The notes under the pieces are model-generated. The model had not been told where the DNA came from, made no database searches, and saw only the letters and a program-made list of their open reading frames with translations. The translations under genes were made by a program, and so were the position numbers. This document shows positions 24,484-32,789 of a DNA stretch of 34,696 nucleotides, piece by piece (positions within the stretch are counted from its first letter, which is position 1; the number at the start of each line of letters is the position of its first letter). Source of the stretch: Syntrophaceae bacterium (lineage in GTDB: Bacteria > Desulfobacterota > Syntrophia > Syntrophales > UBA2185); assembly GCA_003142295.1 (NCBI GenBank), contig PLLV01000217.1:1-34696 (forward strand), given 5' to 3'.

Positions 24484-24753
24484 ATGGTAGTGATAAAAAC
24501 ATTCGAGATAAAGAATAAGCTGGGTCTTCACGCAAGGGTTGCAGCTAAACTCATCAATGTATCGACGCGATTTAAGTCAAAGATATTTTTTGAAAGGGAT
24601 GGTAAGGTTGCAAATGGAAAGAGTCTCCTCAGTATCTTGACGTTGGCCTGTCCTTTGGGAAGTCGACTGACAATAAGAGCAGAGGGGATGGACGCGCGAG
24701 AGGCTGTTGAGGACCTTGGCAAATTAATAAAGGATAAATTTGGAGAAGATTGA
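24484..24753 (+). CDS. ptsH: phosphocarrier protein HPr
   Basis: An 89-residue phosphocarrier of the phosphoenolpyruvate phosphotransferase system; it takes a phosphate from enzyme I on His16 (LGLHARVAAKL). The regulatory-site region NGKSLLSILTL with Ser47 is conserved. The residue after HAR is Val19, where the usual residue is Pro (or Ala in many regulatory HPr proteins). The track starts at a TTG (24463), but the ATG at 24484 gives the standard length. Its stop overlaps the ptsI start (TGATG). No sugar-specific enzyme II gene is nearby, so a regulatory role is plausible. Confidence 0.9.
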   Translation: MVVIKTFEIKNKLGLHARVAAKLINVSTRFKSKIFFERDGKVANGKSLLSILTLACPLGSRLTIRAEGMDAREAVEDLGKLIKDKFGED

Positions 24754-26534
24754 TGGGTGATGATGCAGGGAAAAGATCTTTTGTTCTCAAGGGCATAGGT
24801 GTCTCGCCAGGTATAGTGATCGGGAAGGCCCACCTCTTTGATCGTTTTGATGCCCGGGTTTCCTTCTACAGGTTGCGGGAAAAGGACCTCGTATCTGAAG
24901 AGATTAAAAGGTTCAAGGTAGCGCTAAAGGAATCGGAAAAGCAGCTCTTGGAAGTAAAAAATAAACTCCGTGAACTTGCCGGGCGTGAGCCCTTATATAT
25001 CATCGATGTTCACTTATTGATACTAAAAGACAAGATGTTCATCAATCATACGATTCAGTATATCAAGGAATTGTGTATCAATGCGGAATGGGCCATCAAG
25101 ATGACCATCGACAGATATCGAGATATCTTTGAAAAGGTGGAAGATGAATATCTCAAGGGACGGATCAGCGATATTCGATACGTCGGTCAGATGATTACAA
25201 GAAATCTTGCAGGCGGAAAGAAAGATGTTGTTCCGGATATTGGCGCCAAGGGGATAATCATTGCCGTAGACCTGTCGCCTGCGGATACTGCACAGATGAT
25301 GATTAATAAAGTCCTGGGATTCGCGACAGATATGGGAGGAAAAACATCTCATACGGCCATTGTGGCAAGGGCGGTTGAAATTCCCGCCGTCGTTGGCTTG
25401 GAATCTATAACTAAAATGGTACGAACCAACGATGATATTATTGTCGATGGCTCGGCGGGGCTTGTTGTTGTGAATCCTGATCCAGAAATGATTAAGGTAT
25501 ATGATGATAAGCGGAGACATTTTGAAATAGCCCAGGAAAATTATCTGAAATATGCCAGGCTGCCCGCTGTAACGAAAGACAATTATAGAGTGGATATAGG
25601 GGGGAACATCGAGTTTATCGAAGAGATTCCTACTGCCATATCCCATGGCGCTGAAGGCATTGGTCTTTACAGAACGGAGTTCATCTACATAAATAAAGAG
25701 CAGCTGCCCACGGAGGAAGAACACTTTTCAAACTACAGAAGCATCGTCGGCGTAGAGGGTTTGAAATGGGCAACCATCAGAACCTTTGATCTCGGTGGTG
25801 ATAAGTTTTACTCCGATCCGAAGTTGGCCAAAGAGATGAATCCTCAAATGGGTCTGCGAGCCATCCGCTTCTGTTTGAAAGAAGTCGATATGTTTAAGGT
25901 GCAGTTGCGGGCGATTGCCCGTGCCAGTGCTTTTGGGAAGACGAGGATCATGTTTCCCATGATTTCAGGCATTGAGGAAATACGAGAAGCCAAGAGAATC
26001 TTTTTTGGGGTTAAGGATGATCTCGTAGCCAAAGGCATACCGGTAGGTGATGACATTGAAATTGGCGTCATGATAGAAGTTCCGTCTGCCGTGATTATTG
26101 CCGACGAACTGGCAAAAGAAGTGGATTTTTTCAGCATAGGTACGAACGATCTCATTCAATATGCCTTGGCTATTGACAGGATAAACGAAAGGGTGACCTA
26201 TTTATATGAACCGCTCCACCCTGCCGTTTTAAGACTCATCAAGCAAGTGATTGACGTCGGTCATAACGCGGGCGTTCGGGTTGCCATGTGCGGGGAAATG
26301 GCAGGTGAACCGGCATATATCATGATTCTCTTAGGGTTTGAGATTGACGAGCTGAGTATGAATCCCCTGGCAATACCGAGGGTGAAAAAGGTTATTCAGG
26401 AATCAACCCTGGAGGAATCCAAAGCGCTGTTAGAGAAAGTTATGACTTTTTCATCGGCCGCTGTGATTCGAGAATTTGTCTACAATTACATGCGTGAACG
26501 TTTCCCGGGAGAATTCCAGACAAATGGCACTTGA
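24753..26534 (+). CDS. ptsI: phosphoenolpyruvate-protein phosphotransferase (enzyme I)
   Basis: A 593-residue enzyme that autophosphorylates with PEP and passes the phosphate to HPr. The HPr-binding helical domain (about 1-150) is followed by the phospho-His domain with His200 in GGKTSHTAIVARAVEIP. The PEP-binding TIM barrel has GIGLYRTEFIY, RTFDLGGDKF, MFPMISGIEE, IGTNDLIQYALAIDR and active-site Cys513 in VAMCGEMAGEP. All key residues are present, so it should be active. GGAGAAG precedes the ATG, which overlaps the ptsH stop. Confidence 0.96.
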   Translation: MGDDAGKRSFVLKGIGVSPGIVIGKAHLFDRFDARVSFYRLREKDLVSEEIKRFKVALKESEKQLLEVKNKLRELAGREPLYIIDVHLLILKDKMFINHTIQYIKELCINAEWAIKMTIDRYRDIFEKVEDEYLKGRISDIRYVGQMITRNLAGGKKDVVPDIGAKGIIIAVDLSPADTAQMMINKVLGFATDMGGKTSHTAIVARAVEIPAVVGLESITKMVRTNDDIIVDGSAGLVVVNPDPEMIKVYDDKRRHFEIAQENYLKYARLPAVTKDNYRVDIGGNIEFIEEIPTAISHGAEGIGLYRTEFIYINKEQLPTEEEHFSNYRSIVGVEGLKWATIRTFDLGGDKFYSDPKLAKEMNPQMGLRAIRFCLKEVDMFKVQLRAIARASAFGKTRIMFPMISGIEEIREAKRIFFGVKDDLVAKGIPVGDDIEIGVMIEVPSAVIIADELAKEVDFFSIGTNDLIQYALAIDRINERVTYLYEPLHPAVLRLIKQVIDVGHNAGVRVAMCGEMAGEPAYIMILLGFEIDELSMNPLAIPRVKKVIQESTLEESKALLEKVMTFSSAAVIREFVYNYMRERFPGEFQTNGT

Positions 26535-26580
26535 GATTAAGTGGAGAAAAACACATTCTCGTCGGCTTCGTAGGTATCGA

Positions 26581-26623
26581 GTAAATTATGCTTCCTGCGG
26601 CCGCACATATTGAGATAATTTAC
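26581..26623. repeat. 9-bp inverted repeat between ptsI and plsB
   Basis: GTAAATTAT (26581-26589) and ATAATTTAC (26615-26623) are perfect inverted repeats 25 bases apart; the loop contains GCGGCCGC, itself a palindrome. It may be an operator or RNA hairpin ahead of plsB. Confidence 0.4.
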
Positions 26624-26655
26624 GGCCGGGAACTTCATTTTTCTAAGAGATCATC

Positions 26656-29286
26656 ATGTCCTTCCTGTCAAAAATTAAAGCGTGGATGGCAGAAGATGGA
26701 GATTTTTATGCGGGGCACCTTTACCGGGAGGATAATTTCCCCCTTTTTTGGCTTATCAAGAAGGTGTTATCCAAAGTAGAACTCGCCGATGAGTATGTCG
26801 AAGCGCTAAAAAATCTGTCAGATAAAGGCATAGTCGTCTATGCCATAAAGAATAAAAGTCAGCTCAGCAGTCTTATTATTAGAGAGCTTTCCGCAAGAAG
26901 GGGTATACCCAGACCTGTTTATTGCCATGGTTTTAATATGATATTCTGGCAGCCTTTCCCCGCCGCTGTCAAGGTTGTTTTAGCGAGTATATCTCATTTA
27001 GTTTTCAAGAAATCCGTTCCCAACGCCTCCAAGAAAGACTATCTGACGCGAATTATTGCGGAAGGGAAAAGCGCGATAATCCATCTCGGAGGGTCAGAAT
27101 TTTTTGAAAGCCGTATCACCCAGGACGGGCTTACCCAATTGATAGATGCGCAAAATAACTTAAATATTCCCATCTACATTGTTCCTGTCATGATTACTTA
27201 TGGTCGAAGAAGGGAGAAGGAGAAAGAAAGTCTTATCAATATCTTATTCGGCCAGACCGAGGAGACGGGCGCGCTACGCCAGCTTATCACCTTTCTCCGG
27301 TATTCTAATAAGGCCACGGTGATATCTGCAGATCCCGTTAACCTCTCGGACTTTGTCAACAAGAATGGGAGCATAACAGCGGATGCATTATACCATGACC
27401 TGAGAAGAGAACTGATCGAACGGATTGATGAAGAAAAGATGAGTATCGTTGGGCCCGTTTTGAAGTCGAGGGAAGTGATCATCAGTATGGTTCTTAATGA
27501 TGGGAACCTGAATCATTTAATAGAAGATATGGCTGCACGCGGGACAAAAAACCATGGCTCCCTTGTTAAGGAAGCAGAAAAATACATCCGGGAAATTGCT
27601 GCTGACTATAATGATATGTTTATCGAGCTCTGGGATAAATGTCTCACTTGGTTGTGGAACAACATCTATGATGGTGTGGTAGTGGACAAGCCGGGACTTG
27701 CTAAGATAAGAAACGTATCAAAAAAAATGCCCTTCGTTATTATACCCTGCCATAGAAGCCATATTGATTATCTTCTCCTGTCCTACGTTTTTTATAAGCA
27801 TAATATACAGATGCCTTTTGTCGCCGCCGGTACCAATTTGTCATTCTGGCCTCTAGGATACATCTTTCGAAAATCGGGAGCCTTTTTTATTCGCCGTACC
27901 TTTAAGGGGAATAGACTCTACGGCGAAGTCTTTGCCAAGTATCTGGAGGTCATCTTAAAAGAGGGCCTTCCCCTGGAATTTTTCATTGAAGGAGGAAGGA
28001 GCCGCAGCGGTAAGATGGTTATGCCCAAGTTCGGCCTCCTTTCAATGCTTATTCAAGCCTACAGAAAGAAGGCCGGTGATGATCTGGCAATGATCCCGGT
28101 TTACATCGGCTACGATCGCGTCATCGAAGAAGAATCTTACTTGAAGGAGCTCGGGGGAGCTCCTAGAGTAAGGGAAAAGCCGTCAGATGTTATCAAGAGC
28201 CGTAAATTATTGAGGAAACGTTATGGACGCGTCTATGTGAATATTGGTGAGCCGACCTTTCTCAAATCATATCTCTCTTCACAGGAAAAATCTTTTGACG
28301 ATATGAGTATAGAAGAAAGGCAGAGCCTGTACAGAAAGATCAGTTATGAAATTACCTTGGAAATCAACCGGGTGTCCGTTGTTACCCCTTTTTCTCTCGT
28401 TGCATCCGTCTTGCTGTGCCATGACAGAAGGGGCATATCCCATGATGATCTGACGGCTGTGCTGAATTCATTTTATGATTATCTCAGCTACAAAAAAGTG
28501 AACTTTGCTGCCACCTTGGTCCACAAGGAAAAGGCTTTTGTGGATGCCCTCAATCTGTTTGATGAGTCAGGCATTATATCCAAGATGGGGGCAGAAGAAG
28601 AAGAACCGGATGAAATGGAAGAAATTGTTTACTCCCTGGAAGATGACAACCGTTTGAATTTAGAGTACTACAAAAATAATATCCTTCACTTTTTTGTCCC
28701 CATCAGCTTTGTAGCCGCATCATTGCTTTCAAGCCATGAAGACATGATACCTTTGAACCGGATCGTAAAAGATTTCCAGTTCCTTAAGAGACTCTTCTGG
28801 CAGGAATTCATCTTTGATGACCGGAGGGACGATTTGGATGAGGTGAACGATGTACTCTCTCATTTGAACAGCAGGGGCATGATCGCTGCTTTGGAACATG
28901 ATGGGCAGGCCCTAGTCGAGGTGAAAGGCAAGGGAAAGACAAATCTTATGCCCTTCGCCGGTTTAATAAGCAACTATATGGAATCGTACTGGGTAGTGAT
29001 CAGGGGTTGCATGTATCTCAGAAAGGATGCCATGTTGGAAAAAGACTGGATGAGAAAAATCCAGCAGCTTGGCGCCAAAATGTACAAGAAAGGGGAGATA
29101 CGGAGAGCGGAAGCCATGTCGCAGTCGAATTATCAAAGTGCCATGCAATTCCTCCAGGATGCAGACATTGTGCATGTTTCCGAAGCCAGCGAAAGAGGAG
29201 ACAAGAAGGAAGCGAAAATATTTGCGCTTGCCGGAAACAAGGTAGAAATGGATTCTCTGCGACGTCGGCTGTTCGAATTCTTATGA
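26656..29286 (+). CDS. plsB: glycerol-3-phosphate 1-O-acyltransferase PlsB
   Basis: An 876-residue membrane-associated acyltransferase that starts phospholipid synthesis by acylating position 1 of glycerol-3-phosphate. The PlsB/DHAPAT acyltransferase domain spans about 340-560. Block I HRSHIDYLLL carries the catalytic His366-Asp371, block II is FIRRTFKGNRLYG, block III is FIEGGRSRSGK (about 443-453), and block IV is MIPVYIGYDRVIEE. It is somewhat longer than E. coli PlsB (about 807). PgsA, the next branch of the same pathway, is also in this window. The N-terminal 300 residues are typical of the PlsB family but not catalytic. Confidence 0.92.
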   Translation: MSFLSKIKAWMAEDGDFYAGHLYREDNFPLFWLIKKVLSKVELADEYVEALKNLSDKGIVVYAIKNKSQLSSLIIRELSARRGIPRPVYCHGFNMIFWQPFPAAVKVVLASISHLVFKKSVPNASKKDYLTRIIAEGKSAIIHLGGSEFFESRITQDGLTQLIDAQNNLNIPIYIVPVMITYGRRREKEKESLINILFGQTEETGALRQLITFLRYSNKATVISADPVNLSDFVNKNGSITADALYHDLRRELIERIDEEKMSIVGPVLKSREVIISMVLNDGNLNHLIEDMAARGTKNHGSLVKEAEKYIREIAADYNDMFIELWDKCLTWLWNNIYDGVVVDKPGLAKIRNVSKKMPFVIIPCHRSHIDYLLLSYVFYKHNIQMPFVAAGTNLSFWPLGYIFRKSGAFFIRRTFKGNRLYGEVFAKYLEVILKEGLPLEFFIEGGRSRSGKMVMPKFGLLSMLIQAYRKKAGDDLAMIPVYIGYDRVIEEESYLKELGGAPRVREKPSDVIKSRKLLRKRYGRVYVNIGEPTFLKSYLSSQEKSFDDMSIEERQSLYRKISYEITLEINRVSVVTPFSLVASVLLCHDRRGISHDDLTAVLNSFYDYLSYKKVNFAATLVHKEKAFVDALNLFDESGIISKMGAEEEEPDEMEEIVYSLEDDNRLNLEYYKNNILHFFVPISFVAASLLSSHEDMIPLNRIVKDFQFLKRLFWQEFIFDDRRDDLDEVNDVLSHLNSRGMIAALEHDGQALVEVKGKGKTNLMPFAGLISNYMESYWVVIRGCMYLRKDAMLEKDWMRKIQQLGAKMYKKGEIRRAEAMSQSNYQSAMQFLQDADIVHVSEASERGDKKEAKIFALAGNKVEMDSLRRRLFEFL

Positions 29287-29457
29287 TAAAGGATTTGCGA
29301 AAGAATCAATCCATCGCCACTTAAAGCATCAGGGCCGGTTAATCTCATATAACAATCTTTTCAAAGTTTTACGATATGATCACTTCCCGTATTGCGGGTC
29401 TATTGAGCAGTTTTTGTTTGACATGCCCGACCGTTTGTGCTAAGGAGCGCCACGCAA

Positions 29458-29739
29458 ATGGATAAGGATACGAAGAAGACGGCCATCCAGATGGCATATG
29501 CAAGCAGCATAGGCATTTTCATGGTTCTGCTGATCTTCGGTGGTCTTTATTTCGGCGTTTATCTGGACAGGAGATTTGAAACCGGCTACATTTTTACAAT
29601 TTTCCTTCTGCTGGCGGGCATTATCGCCGGATTCAGAAACATATATGTCTTAATAAAGAAAATACCGGATGAAAAGCCGTTAATTAAGTATCTGAAAAGT
29701 GAACCGCACAGAAAAAGACCCCCTGCAAAAGAGGCTTGA
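29458..29739 (+). CDS. atpI: ATP synthase accessory membrane protein AtpI (AtpZ/AtpI family)
   Basis: A 93-residue protein with two transmembrane helices (about 14-36 and 45-66), containing GLYFGVYLDRRFETGYIFTI and GIIAGFRNIYVLIKKI, the pattern of the small AtpI family linked to F-type ATP synthases (c-ring assembly or ion supply). The track starts at a GTG (29437); AAGGAG at 29442-29447 suits the ATG at 29458. Its end overlaps the next gene by 41 bases. Confidence 0.85.
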   Translation: MDKDTKKTAIQMAYASSIGIFMVLLIFGGLYFGVYLDRRFETGYIFTIFLLLAGIIAGFRNIYVLIKKIPDEKPLIKYLKSEPHRKRPPAKEA

Positions 29740-30094
29740 GCTTACAAACTGGATCATCCTGGGAATATTGACTCTGATCAGTTTTTTCTTCATGCCTCGC
29801 AAGTTCGCCCTGGGCATGTTGTTGGGCGGCTTCATAAGCGTAGTAAATTTTCACTGGCTCGTCCGGGATCTGCGAAAGGCGTTCAGAAGTCTTTCAGAAA
29901 AGTCAAATTCTGCTGTCATGTTTAAGTATTACATCAGGTTTGCCGTTACGGCAATTGCCCTGTATTTTATTATTACCGGAGATATCGTTGATATAATAGG
30001 CTTACTGATCGGGCTTTCAACAGTGGTAATTGCCATAGTAATTACCACAGTCGCGTTATGTTCAAAAAAAAATTGTGTTGAGGAGGCTAGATAA
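29699..30094 (+). CDS. ATP synthase subunit I family protein
   Basis: A 131-residue membrane protein with about four hydrophobic helices (WIILGILTLISFFFM, FALGMLLGGFISVVNF, and two in the last third). The PRKFALGMLLGGFISVVNFH region resembles the ATP-synt_I family that precedes atpB in many bacteria. The GTG start overlaps atpI by 41 bases, which suggests coupling, but a start further in is possible. atpB starts 3 bases after its stop. Confidence 0.78.
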   Translation: MNRTEKDPLQKRLELTNWIILGILTLISFFFMPRKFALGMLLGGFISVVNFHWLVRDLRKAFRSLSEKSNSAVMFKYYIRFAVTAIALYFIITGDIVDIIGLLIGLSTVVIAIVITTVALCSKKNCVEEAR

Positions 30095-30097
30095 AAG

Positions 30098-30751
30098 ATG
30101 CATTCTCTTTCATTCCTTGAAAACCAGTATATTCCTGCGCACATAATGTATACCTGGTTTGTCATGGCCTTGCTTGCTCTTTGTTCTTTTCTGGCAACAC
30201 GCCGGTTGGACATCTATCCGACCAGATTTCAAAATGTGATGGAGGTTGTTATCAGTGGTTTAGACGCCTTAATAACTGATACGATGGGTCATGAAGGAAG
30301 AAGATTCTTTCCCCTCATTGCTACTATAGGACTCTTTATTCTTACAGCCAACCTCCTGGGACTCGTTCCCGGTTTTGAAGCCCCCACGGCCAATCTGAAC
30401 ACGAACCTTTCCATGGCGCTTGTGGTTTTTTGCATGACGCACATTATGGGAGTCAAGGTTCATGGGTACAAATACGTTAAGCAATTCATGGGACCGGTGT
30501 GGTGGTTGACGCCCCTCATGGTTCTCATCGAACTGGTCAGTCACCTGGTTCGCCCCGTATCGCTCACAGTACGATTATTCGGAAATATCGAGGGTGGGCA
30601 TATCGTTGTGGCCGTACTATTCCTGTTGGCTCCTTTCCTCGTACCCATACCGATTCTCTTTCTCAAGATTTTCATATCCGTGATCCAGACCCTCGTCTTC
30701 ATGCTGCTCTCAATGATGTACATTGCCGGTGCCATGGAAGAAGCGCACTAA
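30098..30751 (+). CDS. atpB: F-type ATP synthase subunit a
   Basis: A 217-residue integral membrane subunit forming the proton (or sodium) path next to the c-ring. The essential Arg is Arg159 in [17 protein letters not shown]. Other family stretches are [20 protein letters not shown] and [18 protein letters not shown]. Length is at the short end of the usual range but complete. A GAGGAGG-type ribosome site lies before the ATG. The expected atpE (subunit c) does not follow. Confidence 0.95.
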   Translation: MHSLSFLENQYIPAHIMYTWFVMALLALCSFLATRRLDIYPTRFQNVMEVVISGLDALITDTMGHEGRRFFPLIATIGLFILTANLLGLVPGFEAPTANLNTNLSMALVVFCMTHIMGVKVHGYKYVKQFMGPVWWLTPLMVLIELVSHLVRPVSLTVRLFGNIEGGHIVVAVLFLLAPFLVPIPILFLKIFISVIQTLVFMLLSMMYIAGAMEEAH

Positions 30752-30777
30752 AGCCGGCCGACTCATAATAACAAAAA

Positions 30778-30834
30778 GAGGGGCCAAGACTTGAACTGTC
30801 TTGGCTCCTCCACTATTCCCCGACAACCCAGGGA
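30778..30834. terminator. twin hairpins after atpB; strong terminator form on the minus strand
   Basis: GAGGGGCCAAGAC pairs with GTCTTGGCTCCTC (loop TTGAACT) at about 30778-30811, and CTATTCCC pairs with GGGAATAG directly after it. The T-run (A5 at 30774-30778 read as plus strand) belongs to the minus strand, so the textbook terminator form is for leftward transcription. On the plus strand it could still stop the atpB transcript. The gap 30752-31039 has no gene that I can support. Confidence 0.5.
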
Positions 30835-31039
30835 GGGAATAGCCCTACAGGTATTAAATCTTGCCGGTTCAGCCCGATCACATCCGAAGATATAATCTAT
30901 TTTACGATTACCGACCGTTTCTGCGCCCCGCTGCCGGCCGGTCCATGCGGATGCGAACCGTGACAATCATCAAGGCTATCACTGTGGGAATTTTGCCGGC
31001 CTCGTCAGCAAGATTCCCTATGAATAAAATAAGGGGGCA

Positions 31040-31954
31040 ATGCCGGAGATGTCTTTGAAAAGTGAAGCCGCCAAACTGAATAAAATTGTTTCAGTCATTT
31101 TCTTGATTGCCATATTCATCTGCGCCGGTTATTCCTTATCATACGCAGAGAAGAACTTCTTGTGGCGCGTTCAGTCAAAAAGAAACACGGTCTATGTGCT
31201 TGGTTCTATCCATCTCTTGAAGAAAGATGTCTATCCCCTTAGCAGGACAATAGAAGTTGCTTTCGAAAAATCCGATGTTCTGGCGGTCGAGGCAGACGTC
31301 AGTGACATAAGCCGGTTGGATCTCCAGAAATTGATGGAGAGCGCTTTCTACCCGGGCAGTGACAGCCTTGAAAAGCATGTCTCCGGGAAAACCTTCAACC
31401 TCATCAAGGAGGAAACAGCAAGGGCCGGTTTGCCGATGGAGTTGGTCTACAACCAACGGCCGTGGTTTTTGGGATTGACGCTGGAATCGGTAGAACTCAT
31501 GAAATCCGGATATGATCCTAATTATGGGATAGACAAATATTTTCTTTCAAAAGCTGAAGGCAGGAAAAAGATATCAGAACTGGAAAGTCTTGACTATCAG
31601 ATTAATCTTCTTGCAGGCTTAAACGATGAGGAACAGGAACTGTTTCTATTATATACGTTGAGGGAATTAAGAATACTTGTGCAGGAAGTTGATAAACTTG
31701 TAGACGTGTGGAAATCCGGGGCCGTGGAGAAGATGGAGTCGACAATAACAAAAAGCTTGGCTGAAGATAGAAGGTTCTATACTATTTATGACAAGCTGAT
31801 CTATAAGAGAAACAGAAACATGGCACAAAAAATCGAAGGCTACTTGAAGACAAACGGAACATACTTCGTTGTTGTCGGGGCGGCCCATCTCTTGGGCGAT
31901 AAAGGGATCATCCAGCTATTGAAGGATAAGGGCTATTCTGTAGAACAATTGTGA
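31040..31954 (+). CDS. exported TraB/GumN-family protein
   Basis: A 304-residue protein with an N-terminal signal or anchor (hydrophobic about 16-33) and a TraB/GumN domain. Recognisable parts are VYVLGSIHLLKKDVYPL (GSIH near residue 55), LAVEADVSD, the YGID segment near 172, and the closing YFVVVGAAHLLGDKGII. The eukaryotic relative TIKI is a metalloprotease using the GSxH-type motif, so a periplasmic hydrolase role is possible, but bacterial members are poorly defined. ATG 31040 follows GGGGG closely; ATG 31049 with GGAG is an alternative start. It is convergent with marC. Confidence 0.82.
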   Translation: MPEMSLKSEAAKLNKIVSVIFLIAIFICAGYSLSYAEKNFLWRVQSKRNTVYVLGSIHLLKKDVYPLSRTIEVAFEKSDVLAVEADVSDISRLDLQKLMESAFYPGSDSLEKHVSGKTFNLIKEETARAGLPMELVYNQRPWFLGLTLESVELMKSGYDPNYGIDKYFLSKAEGRKKISELESLDYQINLLAGLNDEEQELFLLYTLRELRILVQEVDKLVDVWKSGAVEKMESTITKSLAEDRRFYTIYDKLIYKRNRNMAQKIEGYLKTNGTYFVVVGAAHLLGDKGIIQLLKDKGYSVEQL

Positions 31955-31971
31955 TAAATAATGTAATTTTA

Positions 31972-32568
31972 TTAACTGATCTTTAGGCCGCCGGCGATAA
32001 GAAGCACAATTCCCTTTCTCACCATCATAACGGCAATGGCAGCGAGTAGGAGAGCGGCAAGTTTTGAAACCGTCCTTGCTCCGGACTTGCCCAAAAGGCG
32101 AATGATCGGCGCATAGAGCCAGAATGTGAAGCCGGCTATCAGTATGTTCACGATCAGGGCCGCCACCGTAGCTAACGGTCCATACTCCTGGACGAGAATT
32201 AATATCGTAGTGAGGACAGCAGGACCGACGATCAGGGGTACCCCCAAAGGCACGGAGCCAAGACTCTCTGGATCGATCTGACTCCATCTCCTTTCCATGG
32301 ACATTAAATCATCCAGGGAAATAATGAAGAGGAGGGTCCCGCCGGCGATCATGAAATCAGAGACAGTAATACCTAAGAGATCCAGGATGACTTTCCCTAC
32401 GGCTAGAAAAATCACGGCAACAATTGTTGCCGTAACAACGGACTGCACAATAATCCGGTTGATTTTTGGCCGGTCCAGCCCCTCAGTAAGGCTCATGAAC
32501 ATGGGCAGGACGCCGATAACATTCACCGCCATAAATATGGGAAAAAAGCAGAACCAGAACTTGTTCAT
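31972..32568 (-). CDS. MarC family integral membrane protein
   Basis: A 198-residue protein with six predicted transmembrane helices, typical of MarC (UPF0056). Family stretches are FFPIFMAVNVIGVLPMFMS at the N-terminus, DFMIAGGTLLFIISLDDL and PLGVPLIVGPAVLTTIL. The transport substrate is not established; a link to multiple antibiotic resistance was withdrawn for E. coli MarC. It is divergent from the proposed selenoprotein gene. GAGG lies 9 bases before the ATG. Confidence 0.88.
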   Translation of the reverse strand: MNKFWFCFFPIFMAVNVIGVLPMFMSLTEGLDRPKINRIIVQSVVTATIVAVIFLAVGKVILDLLGITVSDFMIAGGTLLFIISLDDLMSMERRWSQIDPESLGSVPLGVPLIVGPAVLTTILILVQEYGPLATVAALIVNILIAGFTFWLYAPIIRLLGKSGARTVSKLAALLLAAIAVMMVRKGIVLLIAGGLKIS

Positions 32569-32789
32569 GGGATCATTGCCTCGTGCTTTGGGAGGATACT
32601 GTATTAGCTTACATTATAAGGAATAGAATGGAATACGACAATAAAAATTATGAAAGATATTTGTGATATTCTGGGAATGTAGTACAGTGGCAAGAGATGC
32701 AGTTGTAAAATGTGAAATACATCCACAAATTTCGCCAACGGGGCTCCGAGAACAAAATACATTTTTGATAATAATAAAGGAGAATATAA
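32569..32789. other. divergent spacer between marC and the selenoprotein gene
   Basis: A 221-base AT-rich gap that must hold the promoters of both genes. TTGTGA followed by TACAGT 16 bases later (about 32660-32690) is the best but weak candidate on the plus strand. No hairpin or gene was recognised. Confidence 0.3.

Noticed and set aside
25023-25724. 233-aa minus ORF inside ptsI
   Set aside because: Antisense shadow of a complete enzyme I gene with all catalytic residues.
29418-29446. TTGACA with TAAGGA 17 bases later as an atpI promoter
   Set aside because: The -10 match is poor and coincides with the ribosome site; transcription would begin almost at the ATG.
30861-31058. 65-aa ORF as a possible atpE
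   Set aside because: The translation lacks the two hydrophobic hairpin helices and Gly-rich pattern of subunit c.
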